Origin: Dipetalonema caudispina
Taxonomy: Eukaryota > Nematoda > Chromadorea > Rhabditida > Onchocercidae
Direction: 5' to 3'
DNA: 26,445 bases
Assembly (NCBI GenBank): GCA_013365325.1
Contig: JABVXV010000565.1
Location: forward strand, 1 to 26,445
Shown here: positions 1 through 11,616 of the stretch, in pieces
How the letters are laid out: each line of letters opens with the position of its first letter
Numbering within the stretch: the first letter of the stretch is position 1
The notes under the pieces: generated by a model
What the model was told of the DNA's origin: nothing
What the model saw: the letters and a program-made list of their open reading frames with translations, nothing else
The model's database searches: none
Position numbers and translations under genes: made by a program

Positions 1-150
1 GTCTAGTAACCTTATTGGTAGGATTAAATTTTTAAATTTAGTTTGGTCTAGTTAAATTTCAAACTCAACTCACTTCCGTCACATCGTACGTTTTAAAACA
101 TTTAATTATGATTTGTACTTCCAATAGTTCGCTCTTTTTTTTTTTTTTTT

Positions 151-231
151 CAGATAATAATTAGTTCTTTGGAAAAAACAAAAATCCACAGTTGTTATAT
201 TAGTGGAAACAGTGGAAAAACCTCAGCAGGT
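151..231 (+). other. Possible remnant of an upstream SH2 exon
   Basis: A CAG acceptor after a T-run (to about 153) and a donor-like GTTGGT near 231 enclose a short open stretch. One frame reads STVVILVETVEKPQQ, which could be a decayed SH2 beta-B strand with FLVR replaced by ILVE. That frame has stop codons immediately after the acceptor, so it cannot be translated as it stands. This is a weak suggestion, based only on position just upstream of the clear SH2 exon. Confidence 0.2.
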
Positions 232-328
232 TGGTCATCTCACATTTTCTATTAACATTTGGAAATGTAATCTTAAAGTAAGTTTAATCCAAGTATGAAT
301 CAATTCAAATTGCAGAAATTTATTTCAG

Positions 329-1092
329 ATCAAACATATCAAAATTCATCGCGAACAGACAAAAGACAACATTGAGTGGTTCGCACATGAGAAGTTCAAG
401 TATGGATCAATTAAGGAATTAATCGATGATTATATCAAGGAGAAACAACCGATACATCCCGATGAAGTATATAGTGCTGGTGATCGAATCCCAGATCCAA
501 CAGAAGAACTCTCATCAAAATTTTCGATCTTATAAGCACTTAATTAATTAAGCGAGCATCACATAGAAATGTCCATTGTTCAGGTAGTGCAAAGCGTACT
601 TATCCATGGAACTCATTTAATGTCTTGGGCATTTCATCACAAAGATGTCAAAATGGATAAATTATTGGGCGAAGGACAGTTTGCTTCAGTGTATCTTGAC
701 GAAAATACTGTTGGACCGATGAAACAAAAAGTCGCCATCAAAAAGGTATTTTTGACAATTCGTTGTGATCTAATATCAGACATTTAATTAAAATAAAGAG
801 ATTTGAAAGTTCCTTCATTGAGAAGATTTTAACTTATACGTATCGCAACATATTATTCCAAAAAGCAACACATTTGATATACCTTAAGAAGCTGAATTTG
901 TTAATAGGTCCGAGTTATGCCAAAACAACAGTCGAAAAATATCGGTACGAATGTTTATCAAGAATTCATGCATGAAGCAAGCCTTTTGATCATCCTAACG
1001 TAATCAAATGTTATGGTATTGCTGCTATCAAGCGATCATTATTGATAGTTTTGGAATTGGTTGGTTTATTTACGGAATTATCTTTTCAATAA
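329..1092 (+). pseudogene. SH2-tyrosine kinase pseudogene (nematode Fer-like type), truncated and frameshifted
   Basis: Three exon remnants join in phase 0: 329-466, 584-745 and 908-1092. The first encodes the second half of an SH2 domain (IKHIKIHRE, then KFKYGSIKELIDDYI and KQPIHPDE). The second encodes the SH2-kinase linker and the start of a kinase domain: WAFHHKDVKMDKLLGEGQFA holds the Gly-rich loop and VAIKK the beta-3 lysine. The third continues with an alpha-C-like stretch (YQEFMHEASL). The frame then breaks at about 983-987 and resumes as FDHPNVIKCYGIAAIKRSLL and IVLELV, reaching a stop at 1090-1092. Without the shift, translation stops at 1001-1003. The catalytic loop, DFG motif and C-lobe are not visible downstream. 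Compared with the usual spacing, 7 or 10 bases appear lost at the shift. Nematodes carry a large family of such SH2-kinases. A window edge cannot explain the missing 3' part, because several kb follow. Confidence 0.75.
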
Positions 1093-2701
1093 ATTATCTT
1101 CTGCAACAAATAACTCTTGCAAGAAATTGTTTAAACTGAAATTATTAAAAGTGAGATTGTAGAAATCGTAGAATTCAATCGCTCTAAAATTTGAAGTGAA
1201 AAACAAAAAAAAATAAAGAAAAAATCTCTGCTAATAATTTTATTTAGCCACTAAAATTAATTAAAATTTAGAAGAAAAAGTTAGCAGGTGAGATTTTCAC
1301 GTTTACCATTGGCATCCTTGAAATTTTCTCTTCCGCAATTTCCTATCAAATTATTTCATATTTAAAATATCGCTGAGATTTATTTTAAAGGAACAAATAA
1401 AATTTTAATTTCGCAAAATTGATATCAAATCTGAACCGTTCATTTGATAGTTTTTGTATTCTACTGATATTGTTAAAAATCAGTGCTTGATGCATGTTGC
1501 AATTTTTTTCTCAAAATGAGTTCAGCTAGAGAGAGATTTAAGAAGGATTTTCGAATTTCCAGCGTAATTAATTTCTCGATGATCACCAAACTTTAATTTG
1601 ATGAAAATGTGATAAATATATTTGCATATTAATCAGTATAATTTATTGCTGTTCCCCATTTTTTATCCTCCCGAAGGATTTCCTTGAATATTTCACTAAA
1701 ATATGAAAATTATAGCAGTTAAATGAGTTGACAATGAAATATCGAACAATGTGCAGTTTAATAGTTTGAATAAAATTATCAGCAAAGGCTTTTTCCATTT
1801 TTATTTTCAATTCAACAAGGAATTGAACCTTATCATTTCTTTCAATTCTAAGTTTTTGCTAATTTAAACTAAAATTACCAACGATTATCATTTATAAAGT
1901 TTCGCAATTTCTCATGCAATGTATTTGTCATGAAGGATTGCTTCTTTTCAATTTTTGGCATTAATTAAAATTTATAAGGCATTTCGTTTCATCCAATTTT
2001 TTCATTTCATTATTAATGCAAATTTTTTTTCTTATTATTTTATCATTTCCCATTTCTTTTTCGAAATTATTTGAAATATTTGAATAGTTGCAGTCAAAGA
2101 AACCAATCAGAAATTATTTTCCCGCTGATATCAAAAGCTTTAGCATAGTGAAAAAAAGGAGAAAGAAACAGTGCAATAAGACTTTATTTAAATTTTGGAA
2201 AAGTTTAATTAATGGTACAAACAAATAATTGCGATGATAATTCTGAAGCCTAGAATTATTATCATTATAAATTGCTTATCACAATTACATCAATGTTAGA
2301 TCAAGGTCAATCGACTGGAACAGAGCATTCTTTATCATTATATTGCATCATTGTTAAAATTTTTAACATCACTGTATCATTACCAAAATTTTGTCATTTC
2401 TAAATTCTATTTAAAGCTATGCATGCACTAAAAGGAATCTTCTCTTTGTATTGTAAACTTTAAATAATCATCGTTATCAGATTTGTCAGTGATAAGGTGA
2501 TAATTTTCGCTTGTTTTTATGAAATTTTTAGAATTTTATGACAAAAATTAACATTGTTGCTGCATATTTTCCTATTTCAATACATAATCATTTCTATCAT
2601 TTATTGCTTGCTTATCAGTATTAATCAGATAATATGCAAGCAAATGTCTAATGCATTAATTCATTTTCTCAGTTAATTCATTCTATTTGTTTACAATGAA
2701 A
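1093..2701. other. Intergenic AT-rich DNA, no gene seen
   Basis: I found no exon-like stretch with family resemblance here on either strand. The missing kinase C-lobe of the pseudogene was looked for and not seen. The segment carries the likely 3' UTR of the minus-strand DB gene at its right end. Confidence 0.6.
2600..2605 (-). terminator. Candidate poly(A) signal of the first DB-module gene
   Basis: AATAAA on the minus strand, about 100 nt after the stop codon at 2702-2704. This hexamer is common in such AT-rich DNA, so position is the only support. Confidence 0.4.
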
Positions 2702-4391
2702 TTATTGCTTTTCATGATATTCTTTAAAACAACTTAAAATTCGATCATAATAATAAAAACAAGTAGGTTCCATCATGTTAGACTTTGATTTACCACTGCA
2801 ATAAGATTGACATTTTGATGGTACACGTCTGAAAACTCATTTAATTTCGAGTATTAATAAATTAATTCAGTATTTACGATTAAGTAAAGTGATAACAGAT
2901 ATAAATGTGTATAATCTGACAATGAACGATAAATTACGTAAAATACATTTCATTAATAATTAGTCTATCTATGTTGTGGCATCTTTTGGATCAAATAATT
3001 TTTGTTACTATCATTACTTTAGCTAAATCAAGCAATCAATCAACCAATCAATCAATTATTTGAGTTATACAATTGTTTTTCATTTCTTTTTACAAAATTC
3101 AACAATCCATTCAAAATAAATGTGATAGAGCAGAGATGAAAATTAATTAAACTTTTGAGTAAGTATAAATGTTAATTACACTAATGTTGCATTATTATGT
3201 TAATTATTTCTGATATAATGAAGTTCATTCGATACTTACTAATATTATACGCAAAACAGAATGATACGTTGAAATGCAATAGCGTGATAAGAAGAAATTT
3301 CGCTTAATTAGGTAATCATTGATTAGAATAAAATAAATGTTAAAGGCCTTTTTCTTCACTGAATAATAATAATAATAATGTTAAGTATTTCATTTTAATA
3401 ATGAAATTTGTTAAAATTATCAATACTTGGTTATATTTGGAACATTTTTTTTTTTGTCTTCTTTTCATTATTTTGAGCAAAGGAAATATTTGTTCAGTAT
3501 GCTAATAAAAGTAATGTTTAACTTTTAAATTCTTTTTTAACCAAATATATGATATAATGTTTAGTTGCAACTAATGAAAATTTATCTAATTTTTTTTCTG
3601 ATAATTTAAATTATTTAATTACAGTAACTTACTTTCTTGTGCAACATTTTCTATGGTTTTTGTTTGCATTAGCACATTTCCATATATTGAACATTGTGTT
3701 ACCCATTTGTGTACAAAGCGGATAAGCAGCTAAGGCCTGGAATTCACTACTACAATGTATTTTTAAGTTTTTAAATTCTTTTTAAGATGTAAGGAGAATT
3801 AACAAATGATATTGGTGTTTCAATTAAAAATTTCAACTGTTAGACTTCTTTTGATCAAATTTTAAAGTACAACAGTACTTCAAATTTCTTAATTTTGGAT
3901 AGGAGAAAAGAAAAAGCACTTTATTATTATACTTAATTAAATTTTAAAATAATATAAATCTTATAAATTAAATGAACTTAAACGTCCACTGAGAAACCTT
4001 TATTAAACTGTAGAAGATTCGATTACTGAAAGATTGGTATTAAGATGTTAGAAGGGAAAATACATTTTGGATTGTACCTTTTCGGTTTCAGAATTGATAG
4101 AAAAAATTCGTAATAACTAAAATCAATTCAGGAAAATTTCTCTTTTATTTTAAAAAAGTTTAAAGAATATCCGCAAAAATGTTTTCTCTTTCCTGAAAAA
4201 TTAATTTCAGATTATACCTGATTGGAAGTAATGTTAAAAGTGCATAGCTTCATTTTACACCATTCGTTGGTATTTCTTTTCCGGTTACAACAATTCATGA
4301 ACCGTTTATTTGCATTACGCGCTAATGACATTTCCAATGAAGCAATTAAAAGAAGACTTAATGAAATAGTAAATACTTCGTACCACTTCAT
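2702..4391 (-). CDS. Small secreted DB-module protein (12-cysteine), gene 1
   Basis: Three exons on the minus strand, 4391-4218, 3736-3633 and 2828-2702, encode 134 residues. Introns are 481 and 804 bp, in phases 0 and 2, with donors GTATAA and GTAAGT and CAG acceptors. The start chosen is the Met at 4391, which directly follows a TTTTTCAG acceptor. The protein opens with a hydrophobic signal peptide (MKWYEVFTISLSLLLIASLE). The DB module follows: CC at 34-35, then C45, C50, C66, C79 (in IWKCA), CC 89-90, C99, C103, C116 and C126, twelve cysteines in all. DB (PF01682) is a nematode-enriched domain of unknown function whose cysteines are thought to pair as disulfides. An extracellular role is inferred. 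The protein is about the size of one module, with no other domain. The paralogue lies 1.6 kb upstream on the same strand. Confidence 0.88.
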
Positions 4392-4394
4392 TTC

Positions 4395-4409
4395 CTGAAA
4401 AAAAAAAAT
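4395..4409 (-). promoter_or_regulatory. Trans-splice acceptor at the start of DB gene 1
   Basis: On the minus strand a run of T ends in CAG, then GAA, then the ATG at 4391-4389. An AG three bases before the start codon is typical of nematode spliced-leader addition. An in-frame upstream Met at 4460 lies beyond this site and is not needed. Cis-splicing to a distant 5' UTR exon is the alternative. Confidence 0.65.
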
Positions 4410-6007
4410 ACTTCGTACCGATAAATTATAACAAATTAATGATTTGCTTTGATATTTCACTAAATTTGTTTACTAAAAAAATAATTGAAATTCGTTTGCT
4501 GAAATTCGCTCAAAAATAATTTAGAAAAAGAAGAAACATAAAGATCAGAATGATAATTATAATGAGAGGAAAACAATATTTTGATATGTATTGATTGATG
4601 AAAATTATTCACATAGAAGCTATAAAAGCTTCCGGATTATATTGTTTTTACATGCCGGAAATGAATTTAAATCCCATTCATCTTCGCTGTGTAATTAAAC
4701 TTATTTGTGAATATTTCTGTAAAAGTAATGCTGCTTTTTTTTTTTTTTGCTTAAATAACAATTTGAAACATTGATTTGACAATAATAATCATGATTGTAA
4801 TTATAATAATTTATTGTTTAAATTATGTAAATATAAAACATTCAAGAAAAATACTATTAGAATTGTTAGCTCGTATAAATTTCATTAAAATTCCAAATTT
4901 GAATTATTTGTATGATTTTTCTTAAACTCAATTGAAATTTCCCACCTCCCTCCCCTTTTTTTTTTTTAAACTGTATATTATATATGGTGAATTGAATTAT
5001 TTCAAAGAAGTTGTAGCCAAAATTTAAGCATTGAAAAACTAAACAAAAAACTTATTGATATTTTTACAAGAAAAATTAACTGTGATATTTGCTGTGAACG
5101 GTTGGATCATATCGCTTATGTCCATTTATAGCAAAGCGAAAAAAAAAAATTATACGTGGCATTAATTTGTAATTCAAAAAAAAAAAAAAAAAATCTCCGA
5201 TCGTAAAACATTCAATCATAAAGTATAACATATTATCGTTAACGTTAGCGAATTGATTGTCAAATTTTTAAGAATAATTTCTTTTTACTTTTTTTATTTA
5301 TTTTTTTTTTTTTTGTTTGCTTTTCGTTTGCTTCATTTTTTGTTAACTAACTATATTGCTTATATAAAATGTCACAAGAAAAAAAGGTAGCTTAAAATAA
5401 TTTGATTAAAAATACACTAATTAACCACCAATTTTAGATGATAGGAACAAAAAAAATGTTCAAGGGGGAAAAAAATTAAATAAAGTTTAATATATTTTGT
5501 ATATGTATGTACGTTTGTATGCTTTTTTTTCCAAAATTTATCAAATTTTAAACAAAAACTTTTAGCTTTTGAAATTTTTTATGAAAACAATAGGATTGGT
5601 GTATTCTTTCATTTCGTTTTTTCTTTTTATCCAATGTCTGATTTTGTCCTAAAAATCATTTTCTTTTGAAGTTTTAAATTTATTTGTAAGATTACATAAG
5701 TGAACACAAATAACTGTTAGCATTCTAAAACAACCCACAAAAAAAAAAAAAAAAAAGGGAAAAAAGGAAATTAGAAAGAGACAGAATGAATTTTTATGAC
5801 AGAAAAACGTAATATAACATTTTAAATCTTTTATTTCATGCAATTCAATAATATTTTGCTTATTGAAATAGATCAATTTGAAATACCAACGAGAATAGTA
5901 TTCGATATCATATGAGAACATTATCATTTCTTAATTTCATTCAAATTTGCTACTAAAATAAAATTTATGAGAAAGTTAAAGTATCAGAAAATTTGTACAT
6001 CGTTTGC
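4410..6007. other. Spacer between the two DB genes
   Basis: AT-rich DNA with A-runs and T-runs (for example 5176-5193, 5296-5314 and 5740-5756). It should hold the promoter of DB gene 1 and the 3' UTR of DB gene 2. A minus-strand AATAAA at 5830-5835 is a candidate poly(A) signal for the latter. Open frames here, such as the one across 5649-5927, are low-complexity and lack splice or family support. Confidence 0.5.
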
Positions 6008-6997
6008 CTAAGATAGCAAATTTTCTTTGAAACATTGAATAATTTGTTTGGAAAACAACAGGCATAAAAGATTTGGTTCCTTTAGGTTCAATTCCGTTAA
6101 TCCATTGCAATAATTGTGGCAATGGCCAGGTACACCACTGAAATTTATAATATTACATATAATCAATTAGTAATAATAATAATATTATTAAAAATATTCA
6201 AAGATCAAATAAAAATTTGTTTGAAATTTTGATTAAGTATAAAATTTGCGGAAAAAGTTCGAAACTAAAGAGTAATTTTGATCTGAAAGTTTAAATTGAT
6301 ACAAGAATATTTGTGTTATGATAAGTTACCGATTATTACAGCAAGCAGTTTGATCGGTCATTTTTGAAGCACATCGCCAAATTTTCCTCACTTGACCCTT
6401 GCATTTGATGACAGTTGATACAAACTGTAATGGAAGAATTAAGTGATAAAAATGATAAATAAAAATAAAAATTTAAGAGTGGATAAGGAAATTTTTACAA
6501 ATTATTTCTATGAAAAAAATAATGATGAAATTATTGTGCAGATTAAATTTCAGCATTTTTTCTCCCTTTACACTATTATCAAATTTAATTTCAACAACTT
6601 CTAATGATTACCATATAACTTCATTATTCATGATATCAAACAGGATATCATGATATCAGTAGTAATTAATTGTTACGAATTCCATCCTTTATAATATACT
6701 CAATTAAAATACTCATGATTTCATCATTAACAACAATTGTGATATTAATTAGTGGTAGTAATAAATTACCGCACGATGTGTCATCCTTGAAATTTTACTC
6801 AAACTGCACATTTGATTCGTGCAGTAACCATTACCAATTTCTATTTCACAACATCTCTTGAATTTCTTATCTGCTTCGCTCGGTGCCATAAGTTCCACAT
6901 CTCCCATGAGATTTTGCTGAAGCATTTGTTGCCAAACATATCCTCGCACTAATGTCATCAAATTAGCTAACACAAAAATGATGAGTAATTTATTCAT
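6008..6997 (-). CDS. Small secreted DB-module protein (12-cysteine), gene 2
   Basis: Three exons on the minus strand, 6997-6770, 6424-6330 and 6137-6008, encode 150 residues. Introns are 345 and 192 bp in phases 0 and 2, matching gene 1 exactly. The start is the Met at 6997, two bases after TTTCAG; the longer frame from 7021 lies partly upstream of that acceptor. A signal peptide (MNKLLIIFVLANLMTLVRG) precedes a Gln/Met-rich linker at about 20-44. The DB module has CC 49-50, C59, C64, C84, C94 (in KIWRCASK), CC 104-105, C114, C118, C133 and C144. The ends VRKIWRCASKMTDQTACC and LLCLLFSKQIIQCFKENLLS are characteristic of the family. The function of DB proteins is unknown; secretion is inferred. 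Gene 1 and gene 2 look like an old tandem duplication, since framework and intron positions agree while most other residues differ. Confidence 0.9.
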
Positions 6998-6999
6998 TT

Positions 7000-7006
7000 C
7001 TGAAAT
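7000..7006 (-). promoter_or_regulatory. Trans-splice acceptor at the start of DB gene 2
   Basis: TTTCAG on the minus strand is followed by AA and then the ATG at 6997-6995. This sets the likely start and yields a clean signal peptide. Confidence 0.65.
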
Positions 7007-8734
7007 GATTAAATAATTCAAATTGGCTTTAAAAAAAAAAAAAATTTGGAATGATTATTTAAAAATAGTTATTCCAAAATCTTAATTTTGTTGTGAAATG
7101 GATTGGATGAAAAATTATTTGGAACGTTTGAAATTATTCAAATTATCTAAATTAAAGTCTAGAAATTAGCATAGATTATAACAAATAATAGCTCATTCAA
7201 GTTATCTAATTAACAGTTAATCATTTATAGCTTTGATTGAAATAATTCCATTCCTAATTTACAATAGTATAAGCTAAACAATATGAAGATGTAGCAATGA
7301 TCGGAACAAATTTTTGGCGAAATTTTTGACTGATCATTTTGTGCTAAGCTATTATTATATTCTCTTTGTCATATTTGTTCTGTAATTTATAGCAATTTTA
7401 GCGCTAAATATGGCTTATTCTTTATTCTTTCCACATCTGAAAATATTGTTTCTTCAAAGGACAATGAAAGGATCGTCGATGATTTGCAACGATTTTTGAT
7501 CCATAATTTATTGCAAATTTTCCCTTATCAAATTACAATCATTTCTTTGTCAAGTTTTCAACAAATGAAAGAGAGAGAGAGGGAATGAAAGGGAAAAAGA
7601 GAGGAGAATCTTTGATTGTTTTTATCTCTTTGATTTGTTTGCATTTTTTTTTTTTTTTTTTTTTCTTACATCATACAATTCTTTAACAAGAAATTTTAAA
7701 TTTATGAATAAATTTTATTGCAAATGAGAAAAAAAATATTATCATTTCATTTTTAATATGGAAACAATTAGTGAAATAAAAGAAAAGAGAGGAAGAAATT
7801 AATATGCAAATTGTTGAAATTAAATAGTTGAATAGTTTCGATGAAAAGATGATTATCTGAAATTAACAAGAGACTGAAATTGTTGGAACAAAGAAAAAAT
7901 CGCTTTTATTTTTCAATGAAAGGCTTAATTACTTTAATTAGAAAAAAATAATGTAAATTTGTAATAAGAAAATGTGTTATCATTTTACAATAATTATGAA
8001 ACTTCATTGCTAAAATGATTGTAATTTTAATTGTAAATTAATAATCGTTTCATTTCAATTCAAATAAAATGGAAAATTTGAAATATTTCAAAATGATTTA
8101 TTTTATTTGCATTTTAAGTGGCAAAGTTTTTTCGAATCTAATCTAATCAAATCATTGATAATTCTATTTTATTCAATAAGCTTATGTAACATAAGAAGTA
8201 TTTTGAAGATGTTTAACTTTGAGAATATTATTTAAATGAAATGATCTGTCCATATTATTGCTATCTGATGACAACTTGGCTCAGAACATCTTTGGGCTTT
8301 TACCTTTGCTATAATTCTTGTCATGAATTTCAAATAAGTAAACGAATTGAAACGTCCAATAGGAGTAAATACTTTTGTCAATTATGTATTTTATTCAGTT
8401 TTATTGTCGAAAATGTTTTGCATTTTTTCTAATAATTTTTAATTGTTTTGTCAGAGAATTGTTTGCTTAAAATACATTTTTTTTTTAATCAAAATTATTG
8501 TTTTTATTGAAATTATATTTATTGAAAACTTTTTTTTTTTTAAATTCTCACCAACAATTCTGAATTCTTCGATACATTTTTGAAAAGAATTTTTTAATAG
8601 TATATTAAAAAATGGAAAGATGCAAAAGTACCAACTGCAACAGAGAGAAAGAATAAAAACGTTTAGTGAAATTAACTAATGCGATTCAGCTTTCCTTTTT
8701 TCATCCTTTCTTTTTTTTTTTTTTTTTTTGTTTC

Positions 8735-8905
8735 ACATTAAATTTGATTTCAATCTTTTGTTCTTCTTTTATATTAATTTCAATTTTAATGTTTGTTTCT
8801 TTCTTGTGTTAACTTTAATTTTAATCTTTGTTTCTTTCTTTACATCAACTTTAATTTTAATGTTTATTCCTTTCTTTACATTAACTTTAATTTTTGTCTT
8901 TATTT
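8735..8905. repeat. 36-bp minisatellite, about 4.7 copies
   Basis: Copies begin near 8735, 8771, 8807 (35 bp), 8842 and 8878. A typical copy runs ACATCAACTTTAATTTTAAT followed by GTTTATTCCTTTCTTT. Because 36 is divisible by three, the array stays open and forms a repeated hydrophobic frame across 8728-8931; this is an artefact of the repeat rather than a gene. Confidence 0.8.
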
Positions 8906-10708
8906 TTTTGAGTTTTCATTTTTTATGCTAAGTTTAAATTATTAATACTTTGTAAAGAATGAAATGAAATTGAGCGGCCTATATTTTGCTTAAACGAGAT
9001 ATGAATGAATTTGAATTAATCAATTGTAAGAATGAATGAATGGATTGATAGAGTGATAATTGATAATTGATAAGAATTTGTAATTATACGGTAACTAATA
9101 AGTTAGAACAGAAGATTAAGAACTGATATTGATACGAATGCACATAATTACTTAATTCTTTCACTCACATGCATCATTTTTTGATTGATCATTGAGTGAT
9201 TTAAATAAAATTTATTTTTCTACCAATTTTACTAATTTCCCATATAACATAAAAATTTTTTGTATCATTTCCATTCATAAATTTTTATATTTTAAAATTT
9301 AAAATCTCAACAAAAAAACTTTTAATTTTGTAATAAGTGTTACCATACTATTTATATTTTTTTTTCTTTTTCCTCTCTTTTTTTACTGCTTTTTAAAATT
9401 TCATAATAATTAATAAAAATCTTTTAAAGATTGATCAATAAAGAAAGAAAAGAAACAAAACAATAACAATATTTTTAAACAAATGAAATGATTTTTCTGT
9501 ACTTTCATCATAAATTTAATAAAAAAAAAAAAAAAATTAAGAAGGGTTATTATTCTCGGCAGATATTGACAGTATCATTAAATATAAAATATTGGGGTCA
9601 ACATGAATCGATATTTGAAAGAAGTCAATGGAGCAAACACCAAATTTACCCGTTCCTCTCTTCTTTTTCCATCAGAAATCATTTATCTGTCAATGTGCAC
9701 CTTCTTCTTTCTTGACCCGTTGTCGTCTGTACCGATGTTCCGTTATTATTTTCAACAAATTTATAGATTTTACTTTACATCTACTGGTATTTTAATTATA
9801 AATATAATGATGATAATTAGGTACAGAACATTAATTTCCAATCATTCGATTTAGTATTTTAATATTAAATTTTAATTAATTTTTATTATTTTATTAATTA
9901 TTTCATGTATTCAATTTTCTTATAGAAATTAACATTTCCAAGCAATAATTTGTTATTGTTGCACGAGAAAATGATGCAAAATTTGTTATATATGAAATAT
10001 TTTCTCAATTTTATAGCATTATTTAGGATATCTCAGGTCAGCCATCAAGATTTACACTTATTTTGATTCTTTCTATCTTGAATTTATTTTCCTAATTATT
10101 GAGCCAATAAATTCGCAAAACTTCAAACTATCACTTATTTGTTTTTTCATGCTACTAGTTCAAATCTAACATAATTATTCATTAAAATTGATAATAAAAC
10201 ATAACTATGAAAAGTGCCATGTAGGACTAGTTAAGTATCATGTAACCAAAGTTAAGCATTTCAAATTTTTAACAGTTTTACTAACAAATAAATTACCAAT
10301 AACTTCAAAATATTCATGTAAATCGAAATGTTTGTTCATTTCAATGATTCAATTAAAATTATGCAAACTTCACTTTTCTTCTCTTCCTTCTTTCCTTCTT
10401 AATTTTACAAATAAAGATTATTTTCCTTCTTGTGTGAATAATATTTTATAATAAAAATATAAGAAGTAAGAAAAGAATTTTATTTATATCGCAACAATTT
10501 TTTTTTAGTTAATTGATAGGAAAAAAGAGCTAAAATTTATCGTTTATATTATAATTTGTTTTGGTTGACAGTAAAATGTATTTTCATTAATTTGTTGACA
10601 ATATGCGCCGTCCATTTAATACATCAAAATTTCACAAATCATAATAGGAAATGAAATAGAAGGAAGTAAAAAAAAAAAAAAATATCTGAAGAATAAAAAA
10701 ATAAATAG

Positions 10709-10750
10709 CTCTTCTCTTTCACTCTCTCCCTCTTTCTCTCTCCCTCTTTC
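10709..10750. repeat. CT-rich short tandem repeat
   Basis: Imperfect tandem copies of TCTCTCCCTCTTTC inside a pyrimidine-rich stretch. It contrasts with the surrounding A/T-only runs. No function can be read from it. Confidence 0.6.
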
Positions 10751-11411
10751 ATTCATCCATTATTTTGAAATATGAAAGAGGAGTTGACATACTTTTTTAC
10801 TCATTCTGTTTAGTTTTGATGACAAAATTTCCCGCCTAATACATCGTTTGATGGACTAAAATTATATCTTCTTAAGTACAAGAAAATTAAATTTACGTCT
10901 ATTTATTTAATTACTTTTTTTTAATTTTTGAAAAAGTATCAAATGGAACATATATATCTGAATTTATCATATTCTATTCAATTTTTTTTTTTTTTTTTCA
11001 ATATTTCGCATGCTAAAATATTAACTGCTAATGGAATTCTTTCATAAATTTTACCCATTAATAGAATTACTTTCAACTAGGTAAAGAAGATTGGCAAATA
11101 ATTTTTTATCTTTTTTGATAGTCAATTTTAACAAAACAAAAATTTGCCATTTTTTTTAATGCAAATTAATGAATGTTTAAAAAGATTATAATTAATAAGA
11201 AGGGGCGGTTACTTTTACTTATTTGTATAATTTACAGTTATTGCATATGAAATCGAATTACCTAAGCTTTTGGTTGTATTCATATATTATTAATTGAATT
11301 ATATGAAATTTCTATTTAAATGAAATAAAAATGTAACACAATTGATCAGTGATATTATATTAGATTTTTGTGATATTAAAATGAAATTAAACATACAAAT
11401 TTCGTAAGATC

Positions 11412-11419
11412 TCACGTGA
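11412..11419. promoter_or_regulatory. TCACGTGA E-box (CLEAR/HLH-30-type)
   Basis: The palindrome TCACGTGA lies about 340 bp upstream of the dehydrogenase start. This is the core bound by bHLH factors of the TFEB/HLH-30 class. A single 8-mer can occur by chance, though the GC-containing core is rare in this composition. Confidence 0.3.
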
Positions 11420-11580
11420 TAGGTTTACTTATGTATTAATGTTTTTCAGTTTCAACTTCATGATTTATCATCGTCAGTTCCATTTTAAATTTGCAGTAAT
11501 TCATTCTAAAATATTCCATATTCCACTTCTTTTCCTAATTAATACTCACTATACTTTTTTTTTTATTGCAATATTCATAC

Positions 11581-11616
11581 ATAAATGCATGCATGTGCAT
11601 GCATGCATGCATTTAT
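11581..11616. repeat. Near-perfect TGCA palindrome
   Basis: A 36-base, almost self-complementary stretch of ATGC/TGCA units flanked by ATAAA and TTTAT. It alternates purine and pyrimidine over most of its length. It sits about 145 bp upstream of the dehydrogenase start codon and could form a cruciform or Z-like structure. Confidence 0.7.

Noticed and set aside
3995..4135. Short open stretch tried as exon 2 of DB gene 1
   Set aside because: It lacks the DB cysteines; the true exon with IWKCA and CC was found at 3633-3736 with matching phases.
5649..5927. 92-codon minus-strand frame with a Phe run
   Set aside because: The Phe run is a poly-A tract read backwards; residues are Phe/Ile/Lys-rich and unlike the real exons.
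8728..8931. 67-codon hydrophobic plus-strand frame
   Set aside because: It is produced by the 36-bp minisatellite and a T-run; there is no splice or family support.
9488..9854. Two overlapping plus-strand frames starting at 9488 and 9603
   Set aside because: Overlapping frames of low-complexity composition, no domain, no convincing splice context.
10188..10451. 87-codon plus-strand frame
   Set aside because: Lys/Leu/Ser-rich random-looking product with no motif, signal peptide or matching splice signals.
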